Shown: positions 55,190 to 64,000 of the stretch, piece after piece | How the letters are laid out: each line of letters opens with the position of its first letter | Position numbering within the stretch: position 1 is the stretch's first letter | Assembly (NCBI RefSeq): GCF_051900535.1 | Contig: NZ_JBHZGI010000002.1 | Span: 1-64,000 of the forward strand | Reading direction: 5' to 3' | Source: Frateuria_A sp051900535 | GTDB lineage: Bacteria > Pseudomonadota > Gammaproteobacteria > Xanthomonadales > Rhodanobacteraceae | DNA length: 64,000 nucleotides | The notes under the pieces: model-generated | Told to the model about the DNA's origin: nothing | What the model saw: the letters and a program-made list of their open reading frames with translations, nothing else | The model's database searches: none | Translations under genes and position numbers: made by a program

Positions 55190-56350
55190 ATGCCACTGGT
55201 CGCGCCCCCGCTGTCGCTGTACGTGCACATGCCCTGGTGCGTGAAGAAGTGCCCGTACTGCGACTTCAACTCGCACGGCGCGCGCGGCGAACCGCCGCCG
55301 TACGCGGCTTATGTCGACACGCTGCTGGCCGACCTGGACGCGGATCTGGCCGATTTCGGCGCCGCCGTCGAGGGCCGCCCGATCGTCAGCGTGTTCTTCG
55401 GCGGTGGCACGCCCAGTCTGTTCGCCCCGGATCACATCGGCCGTTTCCTGGACGGTGCGCGCTCGCGGTTGCCGTTCGTGGAGGACTGCGAGATCACGCT
55501 GGAGACCAATCCCGGCACGGTCGAACACGGCCGCTTCGACGGCTACCTGGCCGCGGGCGTCAACCGGCTTTCCTTCGGCATCCAGAGCTTCGACGACGAC
55601 AAGCTGAAGCGGCTGGGCCGCATTCATTCGGCCAACGAGGCCGAGGCGGCGGTGAAGTCGGCGCAGGACGCCGGCTACGCCAACCTCAACCTGGACCTGA
55701 TGTACGCCCTGCCGCAGCAGTCGCTGGAAGGCGCGCTGGCCGACGTGGAGCGCGCGATCGCGCTGGCGCCGACACACGTATCGCACTATCAGCTGACCCT
55801 CGAACCGAACACGGCCTTCGCCGCCAGCCCGCCGCCGCTGCCCGACGACGATTCGGCCTGGGCCATGCAGGAGGCCTGCGAAGTACGCCTGGCCGAGGCC
55901 GGTTATGGTCAGTACGAGGTGTCCGCCTACGCGCGGCGGGACCGCCGCTGCCGGCATAACCTCAACTACTGGGAGTTCGGCGACTACCTCGGCATCGGCG
56001 CCGGCGCGCACGGCAAGATCACCGACGCCACCGCCGTCACACGCCGCTGGAAGAGCCGCCATCCGCGCACCTATCTGGGCGCCGCAGGCGGCCCCGCGCG
56101 CATCGGCGGAAGCGGCCCGGTCGCGCCGGCCGAGCTGCCGTTCGAATACATGCTCAACGCCCTGCGCCTTTACCAGGGCGTGCCGCGGGAAGCATTCACC
56201 CAGCGGACCGGGCTGCCCGCGGATCGCATCGCCCCCGCCCTGGCCCAAGCCCAAGCCCGCGGCTGGCTGCAGGACACGCCGGGACGGCTGCAGCCCTCCC
56301 TGCTCGGCCAGCGCTTCCTGAACGACCTGATCGAGCTTTTCCTGGCCTGA
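55190..56350 (+). CDS. hemW: HemW-type radical SAM protein (heme chaperone)
   Basis: A 386-residue radical SAM protein with cluster motif CVKKCPYC (C17, C21, C24) and HemW strings FFGGGTPSLF, ETNPGT, FGIQSF and LNLDLMYALP. The C-terminal HemN-like region reads YQGVPREAFTQRTGLP. HemW binds heme and inserts it into target proteins; older annotations call it coproporphyrinogen oxidase. It lacks the extra N-terminal arm of true HemN. It is the last gene of rph-rdgB-hemW. Confidence 0.96.
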   Translation: MPLVAPPLSLYVHMPWCVKKCPYCDFNSHGARGEPPPYAAYVDTLLADLDADLADFGAAVEGRPIVSVFFGGGTPSLFAPDHIGRFLDGARSRLPFVEDCEITLETNPGTVEHGRFDGYLAAGVNRLSFGIQSFDDDKLKRLGRIHSANEAEAAVKSAQDAGYANLNLDLMYALPQQSLEGALADVERAIALAPTHVSHYQLTLEPNTAFAASPPPLPDDDSAWAMQEACEVRLAEAGYGQYEVSAYARRDRRCRHNLNYWEFGDYLGIGAGAHGKITDATAVTRRWKSRHPRTYLGAAGGPARIGGSGPVAPAELPFEYMLNALRLYQGVPREAFTQRTGLPADRIAPALAQAQARGWLQDTPGRLQPSLLGQRFLNDLIELFLA

Positions 56351-56431
56351 TTCGCGGGTGAAGCCCGGCCTATGGCGGACCGGACCGCGGGCGCATACAC
56401 TGCCGAACGTCAAAAATCCGAGAACTGCGTC

Positions 56432-58711
56432 ATGGATGTCGAGCAAAGGCAGCACCCAGCGGCCATGCCCGGATTGGACGGCCCGGCCACCCTGCAGCAG
56501 AAGCCCATGCGCGTCCAGCGCCTGGTTGCGGATCTGCATGGGCTCTGCGCCAGGCGGCTGGAACCCGCGCTGGTCGATGCGCTCGACGCGCTCGACGAGG
56601 GTCTCTACCAGCAGGCCGAGCGCTCGCGCGGCCATCTCGAACAGCAGCGCTGCTTCGACAGCCGGGCGATGCTCCGCTGCAATCGTTCGGCGTTCCTTCG
56701 GCGGGTGGCCGAGCATGTCGCCGGCAGCTTCGCCCGTCTTGGCGAAGCAAACGAAGGCGGCGATACTCCCGCGCCCGTGGCCTCGCTGAGCTTGCTCGGA
56801 CGCGAGGAACACGAACTCAATGCCGCACTGGAACAACTGATTTCCCGCGGCGAAGCCCACACCGGGCCGGTGCTGGCCGAACTCTCCTATCGCATGGCGG
56901 TGCTGGTCGGCGCCCCGCCGCTGGAAGGCGAGGCGCTGCCCACCTCGCCGCCAAGCCTGTCGGCCGCCGTGCGCCATGCCATCCCGGCGCTGGACCTGCC
57001 GGCGGACCACCAGGTCCTGCTGGTACAGGCATTGGAGCGCAAGCTGGCGCCAATCCTCCCGGCGCTCTATGAAGCCGCCAACGCGCACCTGGTGACGGAC
57101 GGCATCCTGCCCCACCTGCGCGCCTTCGCCGGTGCGCGACCGGCCAACGCGCCACCGGCACCGCCCTCGATGAAGGCACCCGCATCCACGGGCGAGCCCG
57201 CCAAGTCCGCGCCGGTCGCCAGCCACGAACCGATCGCCGTGCTGGAGAACCTGCGCGACCTGCTGTCGCGCCAGCGCGCCGGCGAGGCAAAGGTGGCCAC
57301 CGGCCACGCCGCCAGTTCGGCCGAGCTTGAGGTGGCCCTCGGCGCCCTGCAGCAGCACCTGGCCCAGGTGACCGACCGCGCCAGTCGCGAACTGCGCAGC
57401 GCACAGCGCCTGCGCGAGGAATTGCTGGCCCATCTCAATGCGGGCAAGCCCGCCGGCACCCCCCGCACCGCCCTGAGTCCCGAGCAGGACGACACGGTGG
57501 AACTGGTCGCGCGGCTGTTCGAGCAGCTTGGCCAGCAGCTTCATCCCGGCCCAGGCGCGACCACCCTGCTGGGTGACCTGCAGGTACCGATCCTGCGCGT
57601 GGCGATGAGTGATCGCGGCTTCTTCGAACAAGCCGAGCACCCTGCCCGCCACCTGCTCGGCACCCTGGCCGAAGCGACCAACGACTGGGGCGACGGCAAG
57701 GACATCGACCCCGACCTCGCCACGCAACTCAGCCGGCTGGTGGCACGCGCACAGCGCGAAGCGCCCAGCGCCGGGCTGTACACCAGTCTGCTGGCCGACA
57801 TCCGCCACCACCTGGCCCAGCTCAGCCGCAAGGCGCAGGTCACCGAACGACGCCAGGTCGAGGCCATGCAGGGCCGCGAGCGCCTGCACCAGGCGCGCGA
57901 GCGCGCTACCGAAGTGCTGGCGGCACGCTTTGCCGAAACGACGCCGCGCGGCCTGCTGCGTGCCCTGCTCGACCGCGCCTGGTCCGATGTGCTGGCGCTG
58001 GCGCTGCTGCGCCACGGCGAGGACAGCGACGCCTTCAACGAACGGCTGCGCCTGACCGACCAGCTGCTCGGCCGCCTGCCGGTGGACGACTCGCTTGGGC
58101 TGCGCCTGGCGGTGGAAGACCACCTTCAACAGATCGGCATGCAGGCCGAGGAAGCCGAGCAGGTGGCACAACGGCTGATCGGCGGCGAGGCCGCTCCCGG
58201 CAAGTCGCTCGAAGCGGCCGGCAACACTGTCCCTGCGGGGGCTTCGGCCGTCGCGGACATGCCCGCGCTGGCCGCTTATGCGCTGGCCGCCGAGCCGCCC
58301 AGCGCGACCGATCTGGCCCTGCGCCTGAAGCAACGCCAGCGGCTGGGCGAACAGCGTGGACAGGAACCGCGTCCGACCGCCCCGCAAACGTCCGAGGCCC
58401 CGCTCGGCCCGCAGGAAGCGCGCATCCACAACCGCCTGCGGCAACTGCCCTTCGGCAGCTGGTTCGAATTCATCGACCCGCAGACCGGCGCCGTCGAGCG
58501 GCGCAAACTGGCCTGGTTCTCGCCCCTTTCGGGCAACACCCTGTTCGTCAACCGGCGTGGCCAGCGCGCGACCGAGATGAACCTTCGCGAGCTGGCCGCG
58601 GCCATCGCCAGCGGCCGGGTGCGTGAACAGGTAACGCCGCGCGACGGGCTGTTCGACCGCGCCTGGCGCGCCCTCACCGGCAGTCTGCAGCGCCCGACCG
58701 CCCGCGCATGA
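56432..58711 (+). CDS. DUF1631 family protein, copy 1
   Basis: A 759-residue, mainly helical cytosolic protein with no signal or membrane helix, matching the uncharacterised DUF1631 family. Recognisable blocks: LSLLGREEHELNAALEQLI and ELSYRMAVLVGAPPLEGEA near the N-terminus, then the strongly conserved SRKAQVTERRQVEAMQGRER followed by ARFAETTPRGLLRALLDRAWSDVLALALLRHGE. A beta-rich C-terminal module (GSWFEFIDPQTGAVERRKLAWFSP ... LFVNRRGQRATEMNL) ends the protein. The ATG at 56432 gives the MDVEQ start also seen in copy 2. Its stop overlaps the PilZ gene by 4 bp. The function is unknown; the PilZ partner suggests a c-di-GMP-linked role. Confidence 0.9.
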   Translation: MDVEQRQHPAAMPGLDGPATLQQKPMRVQRLVADLHGLCARRLEPALVDALDALDEGLYQQAERSRGHLEQQRCFDSRAMLRCNRSAFLRRVAEHVAGSFARLGEANEGGDTPAPVASLSLLGREEHELNAALEQLISRGEAHTGPVLAELSYRMAVLVGAPPLEGEALPTSPPSLSAAVRHAIPALDLPADHQVLLVQALERKLAPILPALYEAANAHLVTDGILPHLRAFAGARPANAPPAPPSMKAPASTGEPAKSAPVASHEPIAVLENLRDLLSRQRAGEAKVATGHAASSAELEVALGALQQHLAQVTDRASRELRSAQRLREELLAHLNAGKPAGTPRTALSPEQDDTVELVARLFEQLGQQLHPGPGATTLLGDLQVPILRVAMSDRGFFEQAEHPARHLLGTLAEATNDWGDGKDIDPDLATQLSRLVARAQREAPSAGLYTSLLADIRHHLAQLSRKAQVTERRQVEAMQGRERLHQARERATEVLAARFAETTPRGLLRALLDRAWSDVLALALLRHGEDSDAFNERLRLTDQLLGRLPVDDSLGLRLAVEDHLQQIGMQAEEAEQVAQRLIGGEAAPGKSLEAAGNTVPAGASAVADMPALAAYALAAEPPSATDLALRLKQRQRLGEQRGQEPRPTAPQTSEAPLGPQEARIHNRLRQLPFGSWFEFIDPQTGAVERRKLAWFSPLSGNTLFVNRRGQRATEMNLRELAAAIASGRVREQVTPRDGLFDRAWRALTGSLQRPTARA

Positions 58712-59055
58712 CCGCCCAGGTCATCCCGTTCGAGCAGCGTCGCGCGCCGCGCAAGCGCGCGGCCGCCTCGCCGCTGGTAACCGACACCATCAGCGCGCGG
58801 CCGCTGGGCCACCTGTGCAACCTGTCGGCCAGCGGCGTCCTGCTGATTGCCCCCGAACGTCCGCGCAGCGAGGCGGTGTTCCAGGTTCGCCTGCCGCTGG
58901 CCGATGCACGGCAAGGTCCCGCGGCGATCGAAATCGGCCTCCAGGAGCAATGGCACCAGGCGGCCAATGCCGGCCAGGTGTGGGTCGGCTACCGCATCAT
59001 CGCGATCGCCCCGGAAGACGCGTTGACGCTGGTGCGTTGGCTGCAACGCGCCTGA
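58708..59055 (+). CDS. PilZ domain protein, copy 1
   Basis: A 115-residue single PilZ domain. The c-di-GMP-binding motifs are intact: RxxxR at R11-R15 (RRAPR) and NxSxxG at N38-G43 (NLSASG). The beta-barrel continues VLLIAPERPRSEAVFQVRLPL and ends in GYRIIAIAPEDALTLVRWLQ. The start overlaps the preceding DUF1631 stop (ATGA), implying coupled translation and probably a stoichiometric partnership. A likely role is c-di-GMP sensing for the DUF1631 protein, by inference. Confidence 0.9.
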   Translation: MTAQVIPFEQRRAPRKRAAASPLVTDTISARPLGHLCNLSASGVLLIAPERPRSEAVFQVRLPLADARQGPAAIEIGLQEQWHQAANAGQVWVGYRIIAIAPEDALTLVRWLQRA

Positions 59056-59124
59056 ACCGGCCACCGTGACGTACCTGCGTCATCGGCATAGACTCGCAGG
59101 CATCGTGGTAGAGCAAGGCTTCCC

Positions 59125-61257
59125 ATGGATGTCGAACAACCGGGCCGGTCGCGTTCGAGCACAGTCGCCCCGCCGGCGCACTGGCCGGCGAAGACGCGCC
59201 GTCTGGTCGACGACGTGCGCGAGCTCTGCCGCGAGTGGCTATCCGAACCGCTGAAGCTGTGCCTGGCGGACTTCGACCGTGCCCTGCACGAACACGCAGC
59301 CAACGCCCGCAGCCACATCGAACAGCAGCGCTACCAGGCGACCCGCCAGCGCCTGGTACAGGAGCGCCAGGCATTCGAGCAACGGTTCATCGACTGCATC
59401 GACCGGGCGTTGCTGGAGCTGGGCGCGCAGCCCGCCGCAACAAGCGCGCCGACCGCGCGCCCGACCTTGAGCCTGCTCGACCCGATCGAACACGAAATGA
59501 CCGCGGCGCTGGACCAGCTGGTCGCCCGCAGTGCGGCACGCGGCGGCCCCCTGCTGGTGGAGCTCAGCTACCGCCTGGCGGTGTTGATCGGCACGCCACC
59601 GCTGGAAAGCGATGCCATGCCGCTGGGGCCGCAGGCGATCGCCAAGGCATTCCGCGATTCCAGTGCGGCGCTCGGACTGCCGGCCGAGCACCACCTGCTG
59701 TTGCTGCAGGCGGTGGAGGGCAAGCTGATCCAGGGCCTGACCCCGTTGCACGAGGTGGTCAACAACCATCTGGCCGCCGCCGGCATCCTGCCGCGGCTGC
59801 GACCGTTCCCGCTGCCACGTTCGCCGCGACCACGCGGCCGGCCACGCCCCCTGCCGGCCTCTCCCGCCCCGGTGCCCGAGACGCCCGACGCGCCGGCGCG
59901 CCCGTCCGGCCTGCGTGAACTGCTCACCCGCCAACGCGGCCCGCGCCCGGTGTCCGATCATGCGCGCTTCGCCAATGCTGGCGAGCTGGATGCCGCGCTT
60001 GCCGCCTTGTCGCGGCGGCGCGCGGATCCGGACATGCTCCGGCGCGCCCAACGCCTGCGTGAGGCGCTGGTCGACCAGCTCAATGCCGGTCAGCCGCTCG
60101 ACGCGGTGCCGATCCTGCCCGGCCCGGACGCCGACGACACACTGGAGTTGATCGCGCGACTGTTCGATACGCTGCGTCGCCAGCTGCCGCCCCCCGCGCT
60201 TGCGCACGGCCTGCTCGACCGCGCCCAACTGCCCATGCTGCGCGCTGCCCTGGCCGACGAGAGCTTTTTCGAGCGTCGCGAACAGCCGGCCCGCCAGTTG
60301 CTGGACCAACTCATCGAAGCTGCCCGCGACTGGCTGGAAGGGGGCGACGGCGGCCTGCTCGCTCCGGTGGAGCAATTGCTCGAACGCCTGGACCGCGAGC
60401 CGCCGACGCCCGCACTGCATGCCGAGCTGGCGGCCGAACTGGAACGCCAGGTTGCCCAGCTGCAGCGCAAGGCGCAGGTCACCGAGCGCCGACACGTCGA
60501 GGCGATGCAAGGCCGCGAGCGGTTGGAACAGGCCCGCCAGCGCGCCGCCGAACTGCTAACCGGCCTGCTCGCCAAGGCGCCGCCGCGCGCCGCGCTGCGC
60601 GCACTGCTCGAACATGCCTGGTCGGACGTGCTGGCATTGACGCTGCTGCGTCACGGCGAGCAGAGCGAAACTTTCGCGCGCCGACTGGTGATCACCGACC
60701 AGCTGCTGGGCCGGCTGCCGCCCGGCAACCTGGAAACCCTGCAGACGGAAGTGATCGCCGGACTGCAGCAGATCGGCATGCATGGCGAGGAAGCCACCGA
60801 GATTGCCCAACGACTGATCGGCGCGGGTGCCGTCATGCAGGAAGGCGACGGACCAGGCCTTACCGGATTGGCGATGCGCCTCAAACAGCGGCGTGTGCCT
60901 GGCGACTCGCCCGAGACGACCACCCCGGCCACGCCGGCGGTGCCCTCGGCCGAGGCGTTGCGCCTGCACCAGCGCCTCAGCCGGCATCCCGGCGAGTGGT
61001 TCGAGTTCGTCCAGGCCGATGGTGGCCGGGTCCGCCGCAAGCTGGCTTGGTATTCCCCGCGCGCCGCGCGCGGCCTGTTCGTGACGCGCCAGGGGCAGCG
61101 CGCCGATGAGACGAGCCTGGCCGATCTCGCCCAGGCGATCGCCGCCGGTAAAGTTCGCGAGGTACCGGCCGTTAACGAGAGCGACCTGGACCGTGCCTGG
61201 CGCGCGCTGACCGACAGCCTGCGTCAGGCGACCCCGATACCCGGAGCCCGTTCGTGA
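59125..61257 (+). CDS. DUF1631 family protein, copy 2
   Basis: A 710-residue paralogue of the protein at 56432. It starts MDVEQPGRSRSST and shares the same blocks: LSLLDPIEHEMTAALDQLV, ELSYRLAVLIGTPPLES, RKAQVTERRHVEAMQGRERL, the LEHAWSDVLALTLLRHGEQ helix and the C-terminal module WFEFVQADGGRVRRKLAWYSP. It has a Pro/Arg-rich linker near 220-260 not seen in copy 1. It begins 69 bp after PilZ copy 1 and overlaps PilZ copy 2. Divergence is substantial, so the duplication is not recent and both copies look intact. Confidence 0.9.
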   Translation: MDVEQPGRSRSSTVAPPAHWPAKTRRLVDDVRELCREWLSEPLKLCLADFDRALHEHAANARSHIEQQRYQATRQRLVQERQAFEQRFIDCIDRALLELGAQPAATSAPTARPTLSLLDPIEHEMTAALDQLVARSAARGGPLLVELSYRLAVLIGTPPLESDAMPLGPQAIAKAFRDSSAALGLPAEHHLLLLQAVEGKLIQGLTPLHEVVNNHLAAAGILPRLRPFPLPRSPRPRGRPRPLPASPAPVPETPDAPARPSGLRELLTRQRGPRPVSDHARFANAGELDAALAALSRRRADPDMLRRAQRLREALVDQLNAGQPLDAVPILPGPDADDTLELIARLFDTLRRQLPPPALAHGLLDRAQLPMLRAALADESFFERREQPARQLLDQLIEAARDWLEGGDGGLLAPVEQLLERLDREPPTPALHAELAAELERQVAQLQRKAQVTERRHVEAMQGRERLEQARQRAAELLTGLLAKAPPRAALRALLEHAWSDVLALTLLRHGEQSETFARRLVITDQLLGRLPPGNLETLQTEVIAGLQQIGMHGEEATEIAQRLIGAGAVMQEGDGPGLTGLAMRLKQRRVPGDSPETTTPATPAVPSAEALRLHQRLSRHPGEWFEFVQADGGRVRRKLAWYSPRAARGLFVTRQGQRADETSLADLAQAIAAGKVREVPAVNESDLDRAWRALTDSLRQATPIPGARS

Positions 61258-61601
61258 CGCCCAATCCGCAGGAAAGCCGCCGCGCCCATCGCAAGCCGGT
61301 CAACATCGCCGCCGAGGTGATCGATGCGATCAGCGGTCGGCGCATGGGCCAGCTCGGCAACCTGTCGGCCAGCGGCATGCTGCTGATCGGTAGCGAGGCG
61401 CCGCGCAATGAGGCTATCTACCAGCTGCGCCTGCCGTTGCCCGGGCTCGGCGAGGCGATCACGGCGATCGAGGTCGGCGTGCAGGAGCAGTGGCACGAGG
61501 AAGCGGCCACCCCCGGGCAGTTCTGGGCCGGCTATCGCATCATCGCCATCGGCGACCAGGAGTCGGCGCAGCTCCAGCGCTGGCTCGACATGCCCGGCTG
61601 A
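61254..61601 (+). CDS. PilZ domain protein, copy 2
   Basis: A 115-residue PilZ domain, the same length as copy 1, with RxxxR at R9-R13 (RRAHR) and NxSxxG at N36-G41 (NLSASG). The shared core includes IEVGVQEQWH and GYRIIAIG. It starts with GTG overlapping the DUF1631 copy 2 stop (GTGA). The conserved 4-bp overlap in both pairs shows that the module was duplicated as a unit. Confidence 0.9.
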   Translation: MTPNPQESRRAHRKPVNIAAEVIDAISGRRMGQLGNLSASGMLLIGSEAPRNEAIYQLRLPLPGLGEAITAIEVGVQEQWHEEAATPGQFWAGYRIIAIGDQESAQLQRWLDMPG

Positions 61602-61704
61602 GGTTTTTCTTCCACGGGTGGCCCTCGGCGGCCCACCGCGCGATCATGGGCAGCTCCCCACCGGCGGGACCGCCTCGCGCCCGCCGCCCGACGAAGGACG
61701 CCGC

Positions 61705-63024
<1,320 letters not shown>

Positions 63025-63077
63025 AGCACCGATCAGCTGCGGGAGCCCACAACTGGGTTCCTGCAACGGCGGCCGCG

Positions 63078-64000
63078 CTAGTGATAACCCTCGCCCGCCA
63101 GCACCTTGCCGCGGAATACCCGGTACGAATACACGGTGTAGGCCAGCACCGCCGGGATCAGGAACGCCGCGCCGACCAGCACGAAACCCTGTGAGGACGG
63201 GGGCGACGCGGCCTCCCAGATGCTCATGCTCGGCGGCACGATGTTCGGCCACATGCCCACCACCAGGCCGATGAACCCCTGCGCGAAGAAGCACAGCGCC
63301 AGCACGAACGGCTGCACCTCGCGGTTCTTCAACACCGCGCGCCACAACGCGATCGCGTTGAGCACGGTGAGGATCGGCACCGGCGAAAGCCAAAGCATGT
63401 GGGCGCCGGTGAACCAGCGTTCCATCAACTGCGAATCCAGGAATGGCAACCACGCGCTCACCATCAGCATGAAGCCGATCACTGCCAGCATCAGCGGCCG
63501 GGTGAGGTCGAAGGCGATGCGCTGCAGCCGACCGTCGGTCTTGAGGATCAGCCATGTTGCGCCCAGCAGCGCGTAGCCGAACACCACCGCCACGGCCGTC
63601 ATTACCGCGAACGGGCTGAACCAACCGAACGCGCCCTGCACGTACTTGCCGCCGGTCAGCGGCATGCCCTCGACCAGCGCGCCCAGGATCAATCCCTGCG
63701 CGAAGGCCGTCAGCACCGAGCCCACGCTGAAGGCCACGCCCCACAGCCAGCGCGAGCGGTGCGCCTTGAAGCGGAACTCGAACGCCACACCGCGGAAGAT
63801 CAGCGCGATCAGCATCACCAGGATCGGCAGATACAACGCCGAGAGCACCACCGCGTAAGCCTTGGGGAAGGTCGCCATCAGGCCGGCGCCGCCGAGCACC
63901 AGCCAGGTCTCGTTGCCATCCCATATCGGTGCGGCGGTGTTCATCATGTGGTCGCGCTGGTCCTCGTCGTCGGCGAACGGCAACAAAATGCCAAGCCCCA
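63078..64000 (-). CDS. cydB: Cytochrome bd ubiquinol oxidase subunit II, C-terminal part (runs off the window)
   Basis: The last ~307 codons of subunit II of a bd-type quinol oxidase. The quinol/heme-scaffold subunit strings DDEDQRDHMMNTAAPIWDGNETWLVLGGAG, ALYLPILVMLIALIFRGVAFEFR and GWFSPFAVMTAVAVVFGYALLGATWLI are diagnostic. About seven helices are visible, and the C-terminus is YSYRVFRGKVLAGEGYH. The N-terminal ~70-80 residues and cydA should lie beyond 64000. There is no room for a CydX gene between its stop and pepQ (53 bp). Confidence 0.96.
   Translation of the reverse strand, partial: GLGILLPFADDEDQRDHMMNTAAPIWDGNETWLVLGGAGLMATFPKAYAVVLSALYLPILVMLIALIFRGVAFEFRFKAHRSRWLWGVAFSVGSVLTAFAQGLILGALVEGMPLTGGKYVQGAFGWFSPFAVMTAVAVVFGYALLGATWLILKTDGRLQRIAFDLTRPLMLAVIGFMLMVSAWLPFLDSQLMERWFTGAHMLWLSPVPILTVLNAIALWRAVLKNREVQPFVLALCFFAQGFIGLVVGMWPNIVPPSMSIWEAASPPSSQGFVLVGAAFLIPAVLAYTVYSYRVFRGKVLAGEGYH

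Noticed and set aside
55184..58444. 1086-codon open frame on the minus strand
   Set aside because: It lies antisense to hemW and the first DUF1631 gene. Its translation is low-complexity (Gly/Arg/Gln) without motifs; the plus strand encodes recognisable proteins throughout.
58708..61601. PilZ genes as pilZ of the type IV pilus
   Set aside because: The canonical pilus PilZ lacks the c-di-GMP motifs and sits near other genes; these two have intact RxxxR and NxSxxG motifs and are coupled to DUF1631 genes.

Overview
The window is a 64 kb piece of a high-GC gammaproteobacterial chromosome. Gene content, gene order (ponA next to pilMNOPQ; rpoZ-spoT-ridA-recG; yicC-gmk divergent from rph-rdgB-hemW) and protein style point to the Xanthomonadales (Lysobacterales), most likely a Rhodanobacteraceae-type organism (Rhodanobacter/Dyella/Luteibacter group). 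That placement is inferred from family knowledge; no rRNA is present. The DNA is almost fully coding. I see no phage, IS element, CRISPR array, tRNA or rRNA.

Layout. (1) 1-4.7 kb: exopolysaccharide assembly. This holds the start of a UDP-glucose dehydrogenase, a BY-type tyrosine autokinase and its low-molecular-weight phosphatase on the minus strand, and a divergent Wza-type outer-membrane export lipoprotein. The intergenic region between them carries several perfect inverted repeats. (2) 4.8-9.4 kb: small metabolic and repair genes: a Rieske protein, an Ada-like regulator/methyltransferase without its N-terminal sensor domain, a VOC protein, an EamA exporter and an AtoE-type short-chain fatty acid transporter. 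(3) 9.4-14 kb: a MacAB-like export system split into adaptor, ATPase and two permeases. (4) 14.4-17.6 kb: FAH-family hydrolase, MscL, an M28 peptidase and a small lipoprotein. (5) 17.7-22.7 kb: MarR regulator, RND adaptor and RND pump, with a REPIN-like element between the last two genes. (6) 22.7-30.2 kb: a macro-domain protein and a tightly overlapping MoxR-DUF58-DUF4381-BatA-BatB/C-BatD operon. (7) 30.4-38.3 kb: pilMNOPQ (type IV pilus alignment complex and secretin) divergent from ponA (PBP1A). (8) 38.4-47.5 kb: citrate synthase, ribosomal protein L31 type B, a nucleoside hydrolase, then recG-ridA-spoT-rpoZ. (9) 47.7-52.1 kb: a complete Mla phospholipid transport locus; mlaFEDCB converge on mlaA, and MlaD has two tandem MCE domains. 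(10) 52.3-56.4 kb: gmk-yicC and rph-rdgB-hemW. (11) 56.4-61.6 kb: a tandem duplication of a two-gene module, DUF1631 protein plus PilZ protein, each pair overlapping by 4 bp. (12) 61.7-64 kb: pepQ and the 3' part of cydB.

Envelope biology dominates: capsule/EPS export, pilus secretin, murein synthesis, lipid asymmetry, mechanosensitive release and three export pumps. The least explained and most interesting parts are the duplicated DUF1631-PilZ cassette (likely c-di-GMP-linked, function unknown), the two-MCE MlaD, the repeated operator-like dyads upstream of the polysaccharide export genes, and a BatB protein whose MIDAS metal site looks destroyed.
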